The notes under the pieces: model-generated
The model's database searches: none
The model's input: the letters and a program-made list of their open reading frames with translations, nothing else
Told to the model about the DNA's origin: nothing
Part shown: positions 43,720-52,972 of the stretch, one piece after another
Numbering within the stretch: the first letter of the stretch is position 1
Layout: each line of letters starts with the position of its first letter
Assembly (NCBI GenBank): GCA_030027265.1
Contig: JASENG010000007.1
Location: 164,484-228,483 of the forward strand
Direction of reading: 5' to 3'
From: Lysinibacillus fusiformis
Lineage (GTDB): Bacteria; Bacillota; Bacilli; Bacillales_A; Planococcaceae
Length of the DNA stretch: 64,000 nucleotides
Translations under genes and position numbers: made by a program

Positions 43720-44295
43720 ATGAAAAGGTTGGTTGTGATAACGGTTGGGAAAACCCACAGTGGAAAAACGACATTTGCCAGAGCTTTAGAAAAACAGTTA
43801 AAAAACTCTTTTGTGATGGATCAGGATAATCACGCTGAATTTCTCAATACATACTATAACAACCTGATACCCAAACAAGGCGCGAATATATTGAAGCATT
43901 CCATTTCAAAGCTAATTGTTGATTATGGAAAACAGCATACGGATCTTCATTTTATCCTTTGCAATTCAAATCGGAGTCGAAAAGATCGCCTCTACTTACT
44001 GGAAGAGAAATTTCCGCCAAATGAAATTTTCCGTGTACTTGTCCATTTTGACATTCCAGATGAGGTTCTTCAAAGTCGCGTAACTCAAAGCAAGCGGAGT
44101 ACCCAAATATTCAGAGGGGCAAATACTAGTTTTGAAGATGTACTTATCCGGCAAAAAGCAGAGTCTCTAAACGAAGAGGTGGCAGAGCCTATAAAAGGTG
44201 AAGCAGATCGTTTATTTGTGATTAAAGAGAGCTTGGAAGCCGATGCGGTTCTCAAGGAAATTGTTCGGATTGCTGAGGAGCTGTCTATGCAATAA
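43720..44295 (+). CDS. Small P-loop kinase-like ATPase
   Basis: The 191-aa protein starts with Walker A VGKTHSGKTTFARAL (residues about 9-23). ILCNSNRSRKDRLYLLEE follows, then a possible lid with SRVTQSKRST. The fold resembles shikimate/zeta-toxin-like kinases that phosphorylate small molecules. No antitoxin-like partner is adjacent, so a toxin role is not supported. Confidence 0.7.
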   Translation: MKRLVVITVGKTHSGKTTFARALEKQLKNSFVMDQDNHAEFLNTYYNNLIPKQGANILKHSISKLIVDYGKQHTDLHFILCNSNRSRKDRLYLLEEKFPPNEIFRVLVHFDIPDEVLQSRVTQSKRSTQIFRGANTSFEDVLIRQKAESLNEEVAEPIKGEADRLFVIKESLEADAVLKEIVRIAEELSMQ

Positions 44296-44369
44296 AAACC
44301 TGTGATTTGTAATAGGATTTAATTCCACCCCGAAATAAAAAATCAAATAAAAGGAGGGGTTATAGAAGA

Positions 44370-45182
44370 ATGGAGAAACAGCGCTTTGAAGTTTTGAATG
44401 TTAGTAAAGAAATTGGAGGGGAAAAAATCCTTGCCAATATAAACCTTACTATCGAGAAGAATACTGCTATAGCAATCAGTGGCCATAATGGTTCAGGCAA
44501 GAGTACATTATTAAAAATTTTGGCAGGAATTTATGAGCCTACTACTGGGGAAGTAAGAAGGGGAGATTGGAAAGTTGCCTATGTAACCGAACATTTTCCC
44601 GAGAATCTAAGATTTAAATTGAAAGAATACTTATATCTGACTGCATCTTTTCAAGGTTCATCCAAACAGCACATCAAAACGGAACTTCAGAAATATATTG
44701 AAATATTTAATTTGCAGTCCTTTGCTGATACCCCGCTAAAAAAGTGTTCAAAAGGAACAAAACAAAAAGTAGGTTTAATTCAAGCACTTATGATGAAACC
44801 GGATATTCTTCTATTGGACGAGCCACTGACAGGACTGGACAGCTCGACTCAACAGGAGCTATTTCGTCTGCTGGAAGAGTTGAAAAAGCAAATAACCATC
44901 ATTTTCACCACACATGAAGATAAAATGATTGCAAGATTGGCAGATTGTATATTGAAGATTGAATCTGGCCATCTGCTACAAAACTCAAAACCAAGAAAAT
45001 TACAGAAGTTAATCAAGGTAAACTTTATCGATCAAGCTAGTTTCGAGAACTTAAACCTAGATGATATTACATATGAAGGAAATTCGGCATTCATTACGGT
45101 TGAGGCAGCTAAATCGGATGATCTTTTACTGCAATTATTAACAAATAACTGCTCGATTGTAGAGGTTAAAGAAAGGATATAG
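44370..45182 (+). CDS. ABC transporter ATP-binding protein
   Basis: ATG 44370 follows AAAGGAGGGG. The 270-aa protein has Walker A SGHNGSGKST (about 38), signature CSKGTKQKVGL (about 130), Walker B ILLLDEPLTGLD (about 150) and H-loop TTHEDK. It pairs with the membrane subunit 2 bases downstream as an ABC-2-type exporter. Substrate unknown. Confidence 0.85.
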   Translation: MEKQRFEVLNVSKEIGGEKILANINLTIEKNTAIAISGHNGSGKSTLLKILAGIYEPTTGEVRRGDWKVAYVTEHFPENLRFKLKEYLYLTASFQGSSKQHIKTELQKYIEIFNLQSFADTPLKKCSKGTKQKVGLIQALMMKPDILLLDEPLTGLDSSTQQELFRLLEELKKQITIIFTTHEDKMIARLADCILKIESGHLLQNSKPRKLQKLIKVNFIDQASFENLNLDDITYEGNSAFITVEAAKSDDLLLQLLTNNCSIVEVKERI

Positions 45183-45184
45183 AT

Positions 45185-45889
45185 ATGATGGGATTTATTC
45201 GCTACCAATGGATTAGTTACATACGTTCTTTAAAAATGATCCCCCCGGCCACTGCGTTCTGTATATGGATTTTTTTATTGTATGTCTATAGTAATGTTCC
45301 TATTTTAAGCAGTTACGGAGTATCAAGCATGGCGATCTATTTAGTAATGACTTGGTTGACCATGAATTTCTTTTCTATAGAGGAAGAGATTGAAAAAAAT
45401 ATGTTATTCGTCCAACTAAAGAGCAAAGTACGTTATATTTGGGGGAAATGGGCTATTTGTTTATTTTTCGCCTTTATTTTTATGGCAGTAGCGATTTTCT
45501 ATCCGATAATTATCAACAGTTTTAGAGGTACAGTTCAACCCATTCATATCGGATTATCTTTTTACAGTCATTTCTTTTTAGCTTGGTTTGGTATTCTAGT
45601 GGGGACTTTTTTCTCGGTTACTTCATTTTCCACGAAAAAATATACTTGGTTGTCCGCCATGCTAATAATTACAGTTTCACTTTCATTTCAAGGATTGGTG
45701 GAAAAAATAAATGCACTAAAATGGGTGCTTATCCTGTTTCCCCCAGTAACGCATGTTCTTGGATATTTAAAAGAAGGTGATGCAATCCGTATTGATAGTA
45801 GTTTTATGCAGGCTGCACTTTGGGTAATTGCCTATTCTATTTTAGCTGCAATACTAGTGATTCGAATGTTTTTAAGGAAGGAGAGATAG
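45185..45889 (+). CDS. ABC transporter permease (about 6 TM)
   Basis: The 234-aa protein has about six hydrophobic helices (for example CIWIFLLYVYSNVPIL, CLFFAFIFMAVAIFYPIII, AALWVIAYSILAAILVI). No catalytic motif is seen. ATG 45188 is an equally possible start. It forms the membrane part of the exporter encoded with the 44370 ATPase. Confidence 0.75.
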   Translation: MMGFIRYQWISYIRSLKMIPPATAFCIWIFLLYVYSNVPILSSYGVSSMAIYLVMTWLTMNFFSIEEEIEKNMLFVQLKSKVRYIWGKWAICLFFAFIFMAVAIFYPIIINSFRGTVQPIHIGLSFYSHFFLAWFGILVGTFFSVTSFSTKKYTWLSAMLIITVSLSFQGLVEKINALKWVLILFPPVTHVLGYLKEGDAIRIDSSFMQAALWVIAYSILAAILVIRMFLRKER

Positions 45890-45936
45890 CGGGAATCGGG
45901 GCTTATGTAATAACTTCTTAGGGGATAATCCGCAAA

Positions 45937-45969
45937 CTATGCCTTGCTCCGATAACGAGGAAGGCATAG
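45937..45969. terminator. Hairpin between convergent genes
   Basis: CTATGCCTT pairs with AAGGCATAG with inner CTC/GAG; only short T runs follow, so it is a weak bidirectional terminator. Confidence 0.45.
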
Positions 45970-45973
45970 AAGC

Positions 45974-46801
45974 TCAATTTTGAGCGACTTGCATCATGAT
46001 TTTGGTAACGTACTGCTCAGTATGATTTTTAACAACGGAGTCATATATATATTCCTCAAAAACATAATCTCCCAAAGTTAAGTTTAACCGTTCCATTTTT
46101 GAAAAAAGCCGCATATAGGTATTGCTTATGGTCTTCTCATCCCCAATATGATAGCCAATAAGAAAAACGCCCTTTACCGCTTTAAAATAGGGGTATCCTT
46201 CCTTTGGAGTGGGCTGCTCAATGTATAAATAGCTATAGTTAGAGAAATTTCCCTTCAGCACTTGCTCCCGTTCCGTAATACTCCCAATTGGATATCCAGA
46301 ATCAAGACGCGACACATTCAGTTCTTCAATGAAATCTGAAATCACTTCTACAAATTCTTCGTCCGATGTATTTTGAATCTTCCTGCTCAGATATAGTGTA
46401 GCTTCTGGTAATTGTTCAAGTGTAATCTGATTAAAAGCAAGGGTTTTGGCCTCTTCCATCAAGGCAATTTTTGCTTCAATCATTTTTTCCTTTCTTTCAA
46501 TTTCCTGGCGCTTCTTTACAATCTCTTCTTTCTTTCGATGCATTAACGACAAAAATTTCTCAGGGGATTTGTTTTGCATATATTGTTGGACATCGCCAAG
46601 CGACATACCGAGTTCTTTTAATAAATCAATAACGAAGAATAACTCTAATTGGTGTATCGAATAGTAACGGTAACCATTTTCTTTTTTTAATACCGGAGTT
46701 AAGAGGCCGATTTGATCGTAATAAAAGAGTGTCTGTTTGTTTACTTTGCAAAGCTTTGCAAATTCACCGGTTGTTAAATATTTCCCTTCTTTTTTACTCA
46801 A
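45974..46801 (-). CDS. MerR-family multidrug-type regulator
   Basis: TTG 46801 is the likely start (275 aa). The N-terminal winged helix reads LTTGEFAKLCKVNKQTLFYY, DQIGLLTPVLKKENGYRYYS, typical of MerR, then a long linker helix and a C-terminal GyrI-like effector domain with RKIQNTSDEEF and EYIYDSVV. This is the BmrR-type layout for sensing drugs. It is divergent from the MFS pump and probably activates it through the operator at 46819. Confidence 0.85.
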   Translation of the reverse strand: MSKKEGKYLTTGEFAKLCKVNKQTLFYYDQIGLLTPVLKKENGYRYYSIHQLELFFVIDLLKELGMSLGDVQQYMQNKSPEKFLSLMHRKKEEIVKKRQEIERKEKMIEAKIALMEEAKTLAFNQITLEQLPEATLYLSRKIQNTSDEEFVEVISDFIEELNVSRLDSGYPIGSITEREQVLKGNFSNYSYLYIEQPTPKEGYPYFKAVKGVFLIGYHIGDEKTISNTYMRLFSKMERLNLTLGDYVFEEYIYDSVVKNHTEQYVTKIMMQVAQN

Positions 46802-46818
46802 TTTTTACAATACCCCCC

Positions 46819-46849
46819 TTGACTATATAGTTACTATATACACTACGAT
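46819..46849 (+). promoter_or_regulatory. MerR-type promoter with 19-bp spacer
   Basis: TTGACT (46819-46824) and TACGAT (46844-46849) are 19 bp apart, the over-long spacing activated by MerR proteins. A perfect palindrome TATATAGT-T-ACTATATA (46824-46840) fills the spacer. It faces the MFS gene. Confidence 0.75.
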
Positions 46850-46920
46850 GAGAGTTGTAAATCATTAAGAAACGGTTCAAATTAGTTAATAGTTTTAATC
46901 TGTTGAGGAGAATGAAGAAG

Positions 46921-48117
46921 ATGAAGACGCATAAAGTCACCTTGGGATTGCTACTGATGAATTTATTCATTGCTTTTTTGGGGATTGGTTTAGTAATACC
47001 GGTTTTGCCTACGCTGATGACTGAACTGGGCATAACGGGAACGACAGTCGGGTATTTAACCGCTGCTTTTGCAATTGCTCAATTAATTGTTTCACCATTT
47101 GCAGGGAAAGCTGCAGATAAATTTGGCAGGAAAATTATGATTGTAATCGGTTTATTTATTTTCGGTATTTCTGAATTATTATTTGGGTTCGGCAAAGAAG
47201 TAGAAGTATTATTTATTTCCCGTGTTTTAGGAGGAGTTAGTGCGGGATTCATTATGCCGGCTGTTACTGCTTTTATTGCGGATATTACAACTCTGGATAA
47301 TCGAGCTAAAGCACTCGGGTATATGTCGGCAGCCATTAGTACAGGATTTATTATTGGACCGGGTATAGGAGGGTTTCTCGCGGAATTCGGAACACGTATA
47401 CCATTCTTTTTTGCAGGTGGCCTTGGAGTTTTCGCGGGTTTACTTTCGATTCTACTATTAAGAGAGCCGGGACGTGCAGAAGAAACTAACGAACAAGCGG
47501 CAGAGGGCAAGAATGCCTTCAAACGCCTTACTGCACCAAAATATCTTATCGCGTTCAGTTTAATTTTCATTGCCTCGTTTGGTTTAGCCGCTTTTGAGTC
47601 GTTTTTTAGTTTATTTGTCGATCACAAATTTGGCTTCGAACCATCGGATATAGCCATTGTCATCACGGGTGGGGCGATATTTGGTGCAGTTGCTCAAGTT
47701 ATCCTATTTGATAAACTAACCCGCATATGGGGCGAAATAAAACTTATCCGTTACAGCTTGATTTTGTCGGCGATACTGGTCTTTTTAATGACCGTGGTTC
47801 ACTCCTATTTCTCTATTTTACTTGTAACATTTATTGTTTTTGTAGGTTTTGATTTATTCCGACCTGCTGTCACTTCTTATTTATCAAATATCGCCGGGAA
47901 TGAACAAGGGTTTGTGGGTGGCATGAACTCCATGTTTACAAGCCTGGCGAACATTAGCGGGCCCATTTTAGGTGGAATGTTATTTGATGTAGATATTAAC
48001 TACCCATACTATTTTGCAGCTCTGATTATAGTAGCAGGTATCGTTATGACAATGTTCTGGAAAAAACCAGAAAGTGATTTTTCTGCCAAAGTGAAAGCTG
48101 GCACAACAGAAGGTTAA
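46921..48117 (+). CDS. MFS multidrug efflux transporter, Bmr/NorA-like
   Basis: ATG 46921 is favoured, with GAGGAG nine bases upstream (398 aa). About 12 membrane helices are seen. VIPVLPTLMTELGI and GKAADKFGRKIMIVIG are the N-terminal MFS motifs, and GYMSAAISTGFIIGPGIGGF is the drug/proton antiporter motif C. It likely exports cationic drugs with proton exchange. Divergent from the MerR regulator. Confidence 0.9.
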   Translation: MKTHKVTLGLLLMNLFIAFLGIGLVIPVLPTLMTELGITGTTVGYLTAAFAIAQLIVSPFAGKAADKFGRKIMIVIGLFIFGISELLFGFGKEVEVLFISRVLGGVSAGFIMPAVTAFIADITTLDNRAKALGYMSAAISTGFIIGPGIGGFLAEFGTRIPFFFAGGLGVFAGLLSILLLREPGRAEETNEQAAEGKNAFKRLTAPKYLIAFSLIFIASFGLAAFESFFSLFVDHKFGFEPSDIAIVITGGAIFGAVAQVILFDKLTRIWGEIKLIRYSLILSAILVFLMTVVHSYFSILLVTFIVFVGFDLFRPAVTSYLSNIAGNEQGFVGGMNSMFTSLANISGPILGGMLFDVDINYPYYFAALIIVAGIVMTMFWKKPESDFSAKVKAGTTEG

Positions 48118-48125
48118 AAAGATGA

Positions 48126-48158
48126 GGCATTAATCCCCGAAAAGGATTAATGCCTTTT
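48126..48158 (+). terminator. Terminator after MFS gene
   Basis: GGCATTAATCC pairs with GGATTAATGCC, tail TTTT. Confidence 0.8.
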
Positions 48159-48302
48159 CGTTATGCCCCAGAAAATAACTGCGATTCATTTCATTTCGAG
48201 AAAAACTTTAAGGTTTTTTTAAGGTACCTAAAAGATAATCAGAAGACAAAATATCCTCACTGAGGAAAACAAAACTAAAAATTACTAGGTGGCCTAAATG
48301 AA

Positions 48303-49628
48303 ATGAAAAAAATATCGACAAAAATTATCCTTTTATCCTTATTGAATTCCGTATTGGTAGCGGTTATTAACGTAGGTGCCTCATTGATCATGAGAAATAG
48401 CAGCAGCGATGCATCTGCAACCGATGCGAGTCCAGATGCGATGCAGCAAATGCAATTTATGATTCCTGCACCCGTATTGTGGGGACTGATTATTTCTTTA
48501 ATTATGGGTGTTCTCTTATCTTATTTTTTAGGAAAATCCATTGAAAAGCCAATTGTGAAAGTGACGGAGTTTGCAAAAGAAACAGCAGATCTAAATCTGG
48601 CGGATGCAGATGAGGAATTAGAAAAACTGGGCAACATAAAAGATCAAACAGGAGATATGGCAAGGGCGTTATACAATACAAGAAAACAATTAAAAGTTAT
48701 CGCTTCTGAATTGCAAATGGTGTCTTCCACTGTTACACACCAATCGGAAAACTTAACGAAAAATACAGGTGAAAATTTAAATTCCATTACACATGTAGTA
48801 ACCACTATAGACCAAATGGCGGCAGGGAACGCTGAACAAGCCGAGACGATGAGCGGCATTAGCAAGATGTTATCAGATGTGGTGTCTCTAATCGATGAGG
48901 TAGCCATGAAAACATCGGAAAGTGCAGAACAAGCTTATCATTCATTGGAATCAATCAATGAGGGCCAAACAAGTGTTGATATGCAGACGAAAAAAATGGA
49001 TGAAACCCTTCGTGTATCTAGTGATGTCAATCGCTCCATCAATGAACTCAAAGAAATGATTCACCAAGTGACTGGATTTGTCGGGATTATTACATCCATT
49101 GCAGGTCAGACGAATCTACTCGCCCTAAATGCCTCCATCGAAGCAGCAAGAGCCGGGGAAGCTGGTAAAGGATTTGCCGTTGTTGCTGATGAGATCAGGA
49201 AACTGGCGGAAGGGACTTCGAATTCAGCAAGTGAAATCACATCAATTATGGAAAAGACTTCAGTTATGACAGACTTGGCCGTTGCGAATATCCAGCATTC
49301 AACCCAATTAGTAGATCAGCAAAGGGATGGGTTAAAGGTTACGGAAGAAGCTTTTCATAAAATCAAGAATATGTATGAAGGAATTGTAGATGGTTTAAAA
49401 CAAACAGCTGGAGCGATGGGAACGGTTAACGGTAACTCCCAAACAGTCTCCGGCCAAATTCAAGCGTTAACATCCCAAGCGGCGGACTTTGCAGCAAGCA
49501 CAGAAGAAATCTCGGCAACAGGACAGGAACAGCTGGCTTCCACTGAAATCATTGCAAGCTCAGCTAAGGAGTTGGAAACATTAGCAATTAAATTAAATGA
49601 ACAGATAAATAAATTTAAAATACAATAG
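48303..49628 (+). CDS. Methyl-accepting chemotaxis protein with minimal sensor
   Basis: The 441-aa protein has two membrane helices (about residues 8-30 and 57-78) separated by only ~25 polar residues ([15 protein letters not shown]), so it has no real extracellular sensor. A HAMP-like region is followed by the signalling domain, with the conserved hairpin tip [20 protein letters not shown] and [20 protein letters not shown]. It probably senses a membrane or internal state or another protein. It acts through CheA/CheW. Confidence 0.85.
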   Translation: MKKISTKIILLSLLNSVLVAVINVGASLIMRNSSSDASATDASPDAMQQMQFMIPAPVLWGLIISLIMGVLLSYFLGKSIEKPIVKVTEFAKETADLNLADADEELEKLGNIKDQTGDMARALYNTRKQLKVIASELQMVSSTVTHQSENLTKNTGENLNSITHVVTTIDQMAAGNAEQAETMSGISKMLSDVVSLIDEVAMKTSESAEQAYHSLESINEGQTSVDMQTKKMDETLRVSSDVNRSINELKEMIHQVTGFVGIITSIAGQTNLLALNASIEAARAGEAGKGFAVVADEIRKLAEGTSNSASEITSIMEKTSVMTDLAVANIQHSTQLVDQQRDGLKVTEEAFHKIKNMYEGIVDGLKQTAGAMGTVNGNSQTVSGQIQALTSQAADFAASTEEISATGQEQLASTEIIASSAKELETLAIKLNEQINKFKIQ

Positions 49629-49682
49629 CGGAGTACATGCTTAGCATTTTTTAAAAAAGAAACTCCAATCAAAAGGCCGACT

Positions 49683-49755
49683 GGGAGCGCGATTGAGGCT
49701 GAACCGGTGAACAGAACTAGTTTATAAAACGATTTTGAGCTTAATCGCGACTCCC
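49683..49755. repeat. Imperfect inverted repeat
   Basis: GGGAGCGCGATTGAGGCT and AGCTTAATCGCGACTCCC are nearly complementary arms separated by about 37 bases. It lies between the MCP and the convergent HD-GYP gene, and may serve as terminator for one or both although no T run follows. Confidence 0.45.
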
Positions 49756-49788
49756 TCGTCCAGGAACAAAGCAGAAAGTTGAATTTGC

Positions 49789-50703
49789 CTATAGAATACC
49801 GGAAGATTGAGAATTTTCCTCAAATAAGCTTAAAAAAACGTTTGCGATTTCCGGGTCAAACTGTGTTCCTCGATTTTTTCTTATTTCATTTAGGGCGTAT
49901 TCTATATCGAATTCATCTCGATAAACACGTTTTGTCGTCATGGCATCAAATGTATCCGCGATCCCTACTATCCGCGCGAAAAGGGGGATTTGATCACCTT
50001 TTAGACCTGTTGGATAACCTTTCCCGTCATATCGCTCATGGTGATATAAAACAATATCCAACACCCCATTTTTATGGAAATGTTCAATATGTTTGATCAT
50101 ATTATGACCCAGCGTTGGATGGCTCTTAATGATTTCATACTCCTCATCGGTAAGTTTCCCGCTTTTCCCCAATATATGCTCCGGGATTCCAATTTTCCCG
50201 ATATCATGAAGCAACGCACCTTTCCGAATAACCTCGCAGCACTCCTCTGACAATTTCATTTTTTCGGCGATTCGTACAGCATATTTTGCTACATTTTCAG
50301 AATGATGCAGTGTATACCGATCTCTGGAATCTAAAGCATTTGCGAGCGCTGTCGTTAAGGCTAAATGATCTTCCTTCACTTTTTGCACATAATTCATTAA
50401 CCCGGATGAAATTAGTGTTATTAACAAGTAGGTTAATAAATGGATGAGAAAAACGCCAATATTAGATTCCGAATCTGTAATCGAAAAATACCTGCAAGTT
50501 ACCGTGATTACAGTAAATAAAATCAAAAACCAAAGAGGCTTATTATAAAAACCGATACCCAGGAAGATGACCGATAATATGTACAAAATATAAAAATTGC
50601 TTTCACCATTAAGAACCATCCTGTTTAAGATGACACTAAAGGCTAATACGATAAAAAAACTATAACTAAAATAGCTGGGTTTATTAAATAATTGTTTAAT
50701 CAT
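49789..50703 (-). CDS. Membrane HD-GYP domain protein (c-di-GMP phosphodiesterase)
   Basis: The 304-aa protein starts with about five membrane helices (residues 12-110) and ends with an HD-GYP domain: HHSENVAKYA, LLHDIGKIGIPEHIL, YHHERYDGKGYP and VGIADTFDAMT, holding the metal-binding His/Asp pairs and the GYP motif. It probably hydrolyses c-di-GMP, opposing the GGDEF protein at 37441. Confidence 0.85.
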   Translation of the reverse strand: MIKQLFNKPSYFSYSFFIVLAFSVILNRMVLNGESNFYILYILSVIFLGIGFYNKPLWFLILFTVITVTCRYFSITDSESNIGVFLIHLLTYLLITLISSGLMNYVQKVKEDHLALTTALANALDSRDRYTLHHSENVAKYAVRIAEKMKLSEECCEVIRKGALLHDIGKIGIPEHILGKSGKLTDEEYEIIKSHPTLGHNMIKHIEHFHKNGVLDIVLYHHERYDGKGYPTGLKGDQIPLFARIVGIADTFDAMTTKRVYRDEFDIEYALNEIRKNRGTQFDPEIANVFLSLFEENSQSSGIL

Positions 50704-50806
50704 ATATCCTCCATGTCAGTTGGAATCAATCAGGCAAAAAATTGCTTCAAAATAATTATGTCCCAACTATTTGAGGGAAATACGAATACTATAATAGAGA
50801 ATGCTT

Positions 50807-50845
50807 AAAGGAGCCAGTTCATCTAATTTTGAACTGACTCCTTTT
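50807..50845. terminator. Terminator of small BH0509-like gene
   Basis: AAAGGAG-C-CAGTTCA pairs with TTGAACTG-A-CTCCTTT. On the minus strand it follows the stop at 50868. Confidence 0.6.
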
Positions 50846-50867
50846 ATTAAGAATTTTAAAAGGAAGC

Positions 50868-51020
50868 TTAGAAATCACATTCCATTACAGTTCTTCTATA
50901 GGCAAATTCATATGTCATTTCCAGCATACGGTCGCTGATACCATTTAGCTGGCTAGAATCCACCCCGAAGTATCTAATCAAAAACTGCATCATATTTTGG
51001 CGCTCGTGCTCCGTAATCAT
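50868..51020 (-). CDS. Small BH0509-like protein (50 aa)
   Basis: A 51-codon minus-strand frame begins with ATG 51020, preceded by AAAAGGAGTAGAGGC, and reads MITEHERQNMMQFL..; it ends before the terminator at 50845. The N-terminal MI.EHERQNMMQFL resembles the short BH0509-type proteins of bacilli as I recall them. Single helix-rich protein of unknown function. Confidence 0.65.
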   Translation of the reverse strand: MITEHERQNMMQFLIRYFGVDSSQLNGISDRMLEMTYEFAYRRTVMECDF

Positions 51021-51211
51021 GCCTCTACTCCTTTTAATTTGATATATAACAATATATTAAATCGTTAACTGATATATAACAGACGGAAGCCCATTTTTCC
51101 AAAAAAATCGCAACATTATTGGATAAAAATGCTTTTCTTGAAACTTTTGGTAAATTTCATCGTAAACTAATTGTAAAAGTATTTCGAAACTTAAAGAAAT
51201 GGGGGATTGAG

Positions 51212-51634
51212 ATGAAAAAATTTATTTTAACCTTCTTAGTCTTTTTCCTTGCCGTTTCAGCTATTCTGTTTTTTTCAGAATTTAAAACAAGGAATTTTGT
51301 CGAGACATTTATAGCGGGCCCCGATGACTTTGATGAAGTTGTGCAAGGGATTACAATTTGGGGAGACGGGACAAATCAGGCAATTCTAAAGCCAAATGAT
51401 GACCGTTATGATGAGGTGCTGGCTGCTTTACGTAAATGGGAAGTAAAAAAAGTGTTGTTCAAAGACATGGATATCAATCAAAAAATGTATCAATTGGATT
51501 TTATTAACGACGCCAAACCAATGGATCCCTATAATATCTTGATAAACGCTGATGGAATCATGAATATCCACGGGCGGGAATACGAGCTTGTGAATGGAAG
51601 TTCCGTGGAAGAATTAATCGAAATGGCGAAATAA
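51212..51634 (+). CDS. Membrane-anchored hypothetical protein
   Basis: ATG 51212 follows GGGGGATTGAG (140 aa). Residues 1-22 form a membrane anchor or signal peptide without a lipobox (KKFILTFLVFFLAVSAILFF). The rest is a soluble beta-rich domain. No known family recognised. An upstream in-frame ATG at 51119 is less likely because the signal would be internal. Confidence 0.65.
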   Translation: MKKFILTFLVFFLAVSAILFFSEFKTRNFVETFIAGPDDFDEVVQGITIWGDGTNQAILKPNDDRYDEVLAALRKWEVKKVLFKDMDINQKMYQLDFINDAKPMDPYNILINADGIMNIHGREYELVNGSSVEELIEMAK

Positions 51635-51677
51635 CAATTATTCAGTAAAGCACGGAACCAATTGGAGGTGAAATGCA

Positions 51678-52163
51678 TTGGAACTAGAGTTAGATAAAGC
51701 GATTGTTCTACGAAAGAATGGAAAGGCCAAAGAATCAAATGAAATCCTTACAGATCTGGTTCGGCATTTCCCTGAGGATGCGTCCATTAACTATCAATGT
51801 GCATGGAGTTTTGACTTACTAGGAGAAGAAGTCAAAGCAGTACCGTATTATGAAAAAGCCATTCAGCTGGGGTTATCCACTGAGGATTTAGAGGGCGCCA
51901 TAATTGGCTTAGGCAGCACCTATCGAGCACTTGGAGAATATGAGAAGTCCAAAAGCGTTTTTTTAAAAGGACTCGAAACATTTCCAGCTAATCGAGCAAT
52001 CCAAACCTTCTATTCCATGACGCTCTTTAACTTGAACGAGCATGGTACAGCGATGGAACTGTTACTGAAATGTCTCATCGAAACGACAGAGGACCCCACA
52101 ATACTCGCTTATGAAAAAGCACTTAATTTCTATTCGGATAAATTAGACCAAATATGGAAGTGA
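51678..52163 (+). CDS. Tetratricopeptide-repeat protein
   Basis: TTG 51678 follows GGAGGTGAAATGCA. The 161-aa protein contains about three to four TPR units (INYQCAWSFDLLGEEVKAVP, GLGSTYRALGEYEKSKSVFL) and no other domain. It lies 27 bases before the ABC genes and may be co-transcribed. Likely a protein-protein adaptor. Confidence 0.75.
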   Translation: MELELDKAIVLRKNGKAKESNEILTDLVRHFPEDASINYQCAWSFDLLGEEVKAVPYYEKAIQLGLSTEDLEGAIIGLGSTYRALGEYEKSKSVFLKGLETFPANRAIQTFYSMTLFNLNEHGTAMELLLKCLIETTEDPTILAYEKALNFYSDKLDQIWK

Positions 52164-52190
52164 ATTTCCTAGAGAACGGAGGTAAATAAG

Positions 52191-52970
52191 ATGGAAGAAG
52201 TCTTATTATCGATTCATGATTTAAGAAAAAAATATGGCTCCAAGACTGTTTTAGATGGCGTCTCTCTTCAAGTGAAAAGAGGTGAAATCATTGGCTATAT
52301 CGGCCCCAATGGAGCTGGGAAAAGTACGACCATTAAAATCCTGCTGGGCATCGAAAGCGGCTATAGCGGGGAAGTGAAAATTTTCGGCCAGGATATTTCC
52401 GCTGAACATATCGAGTATAAACGGAAAATCGGATATGTGCCTGAAATCGCGGAGCTCTACGATAATTTAACAGGTCACGAGTATTTAACCTTTATCGGTG
52501 AATTGTATGGACTTGATTTGGAACTTGCCGACTATAAAGCTAAAAGACTGATGGAGCTGTTTGGCATTGGAGAAGTCTATCATTCTCGGATTGCTTCCTA
52601 CTCAAAAGGAATGCGCCAAAAAATCTTGATTATCTCAAGCCTATTACATAATCCTGAAATCCTATTTTTCGATGAACCAATCAATGGTTTAGATGCCAAC
52701 AGTGTCATGATTTTCAAAGAAATTATGACCCAGCTTGCGGCTCAGGGGAAGACGATTTTTTATTCCTCGCACATAATGGATGTCGTTGAAAAAATAAGCA
52801 GCCGCATTATTCTATTGCATGACGGAAAAGTTGCCGCAGATGGTACTTTTGAAGAGCTCCAGCATACAAATCATGAAGGCTCCCTCGAACAAATCTTTAA
52901 CGAGCTGACAGGGTTTAGCGAGCACAAAGATATTGGGGAAAGATTTGTCTCCGTTGTAGGGGAGATGTGA
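52191..52970 (+). CDS. ABC transporter ATP-binding protein
   Basis: ATG 52191 follows AACGGAGG. The 259-aa protein shows Walker A GPNGAGKSTT (about 39), signature YSKGMRQKI (about 139), Walker B ILFFDEPINGLD (about 157) and H-loop YSSHIMDV. It pairs with the large membrane protein that follows. Confidence 0.85.
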   Translation: MEEVLLSIHDLRKKYGSKTVLDGVSLQVKRGEIIGYIGPNGAGKSTTIKILLGIESGYSGEVKIFGQDISAEHIEYKRKIGYVPEIAELYDNLTGHEYLTFIGELYGLDLELADYKAKRLMELFGIGEVYHSRIASYSKGMRQKILIISSLLHNPEILFFDEPINGLDANSVMIFKEIMTQLAAQGKTIFYSSHIMDVVEKISSRIILLHDGKVAADGTFEELQHTNHEGSLEQIFNELTGFSEHKDIGERFVSVVGEM

Positions 52971-52972
52971 CG

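Noticed and set aside
43720..44295. Zeta-type toxin
   Set aside because: The P-loop and size fit a small-molecule kinase and there is no epsilon-like antitoxin next to it.
48232..48302. Sigma-D promoter before the chemoreceptor
   Set aside because: TAAA is followed after 15 bases by AAAATATC, a poor match to GCCGATAT.
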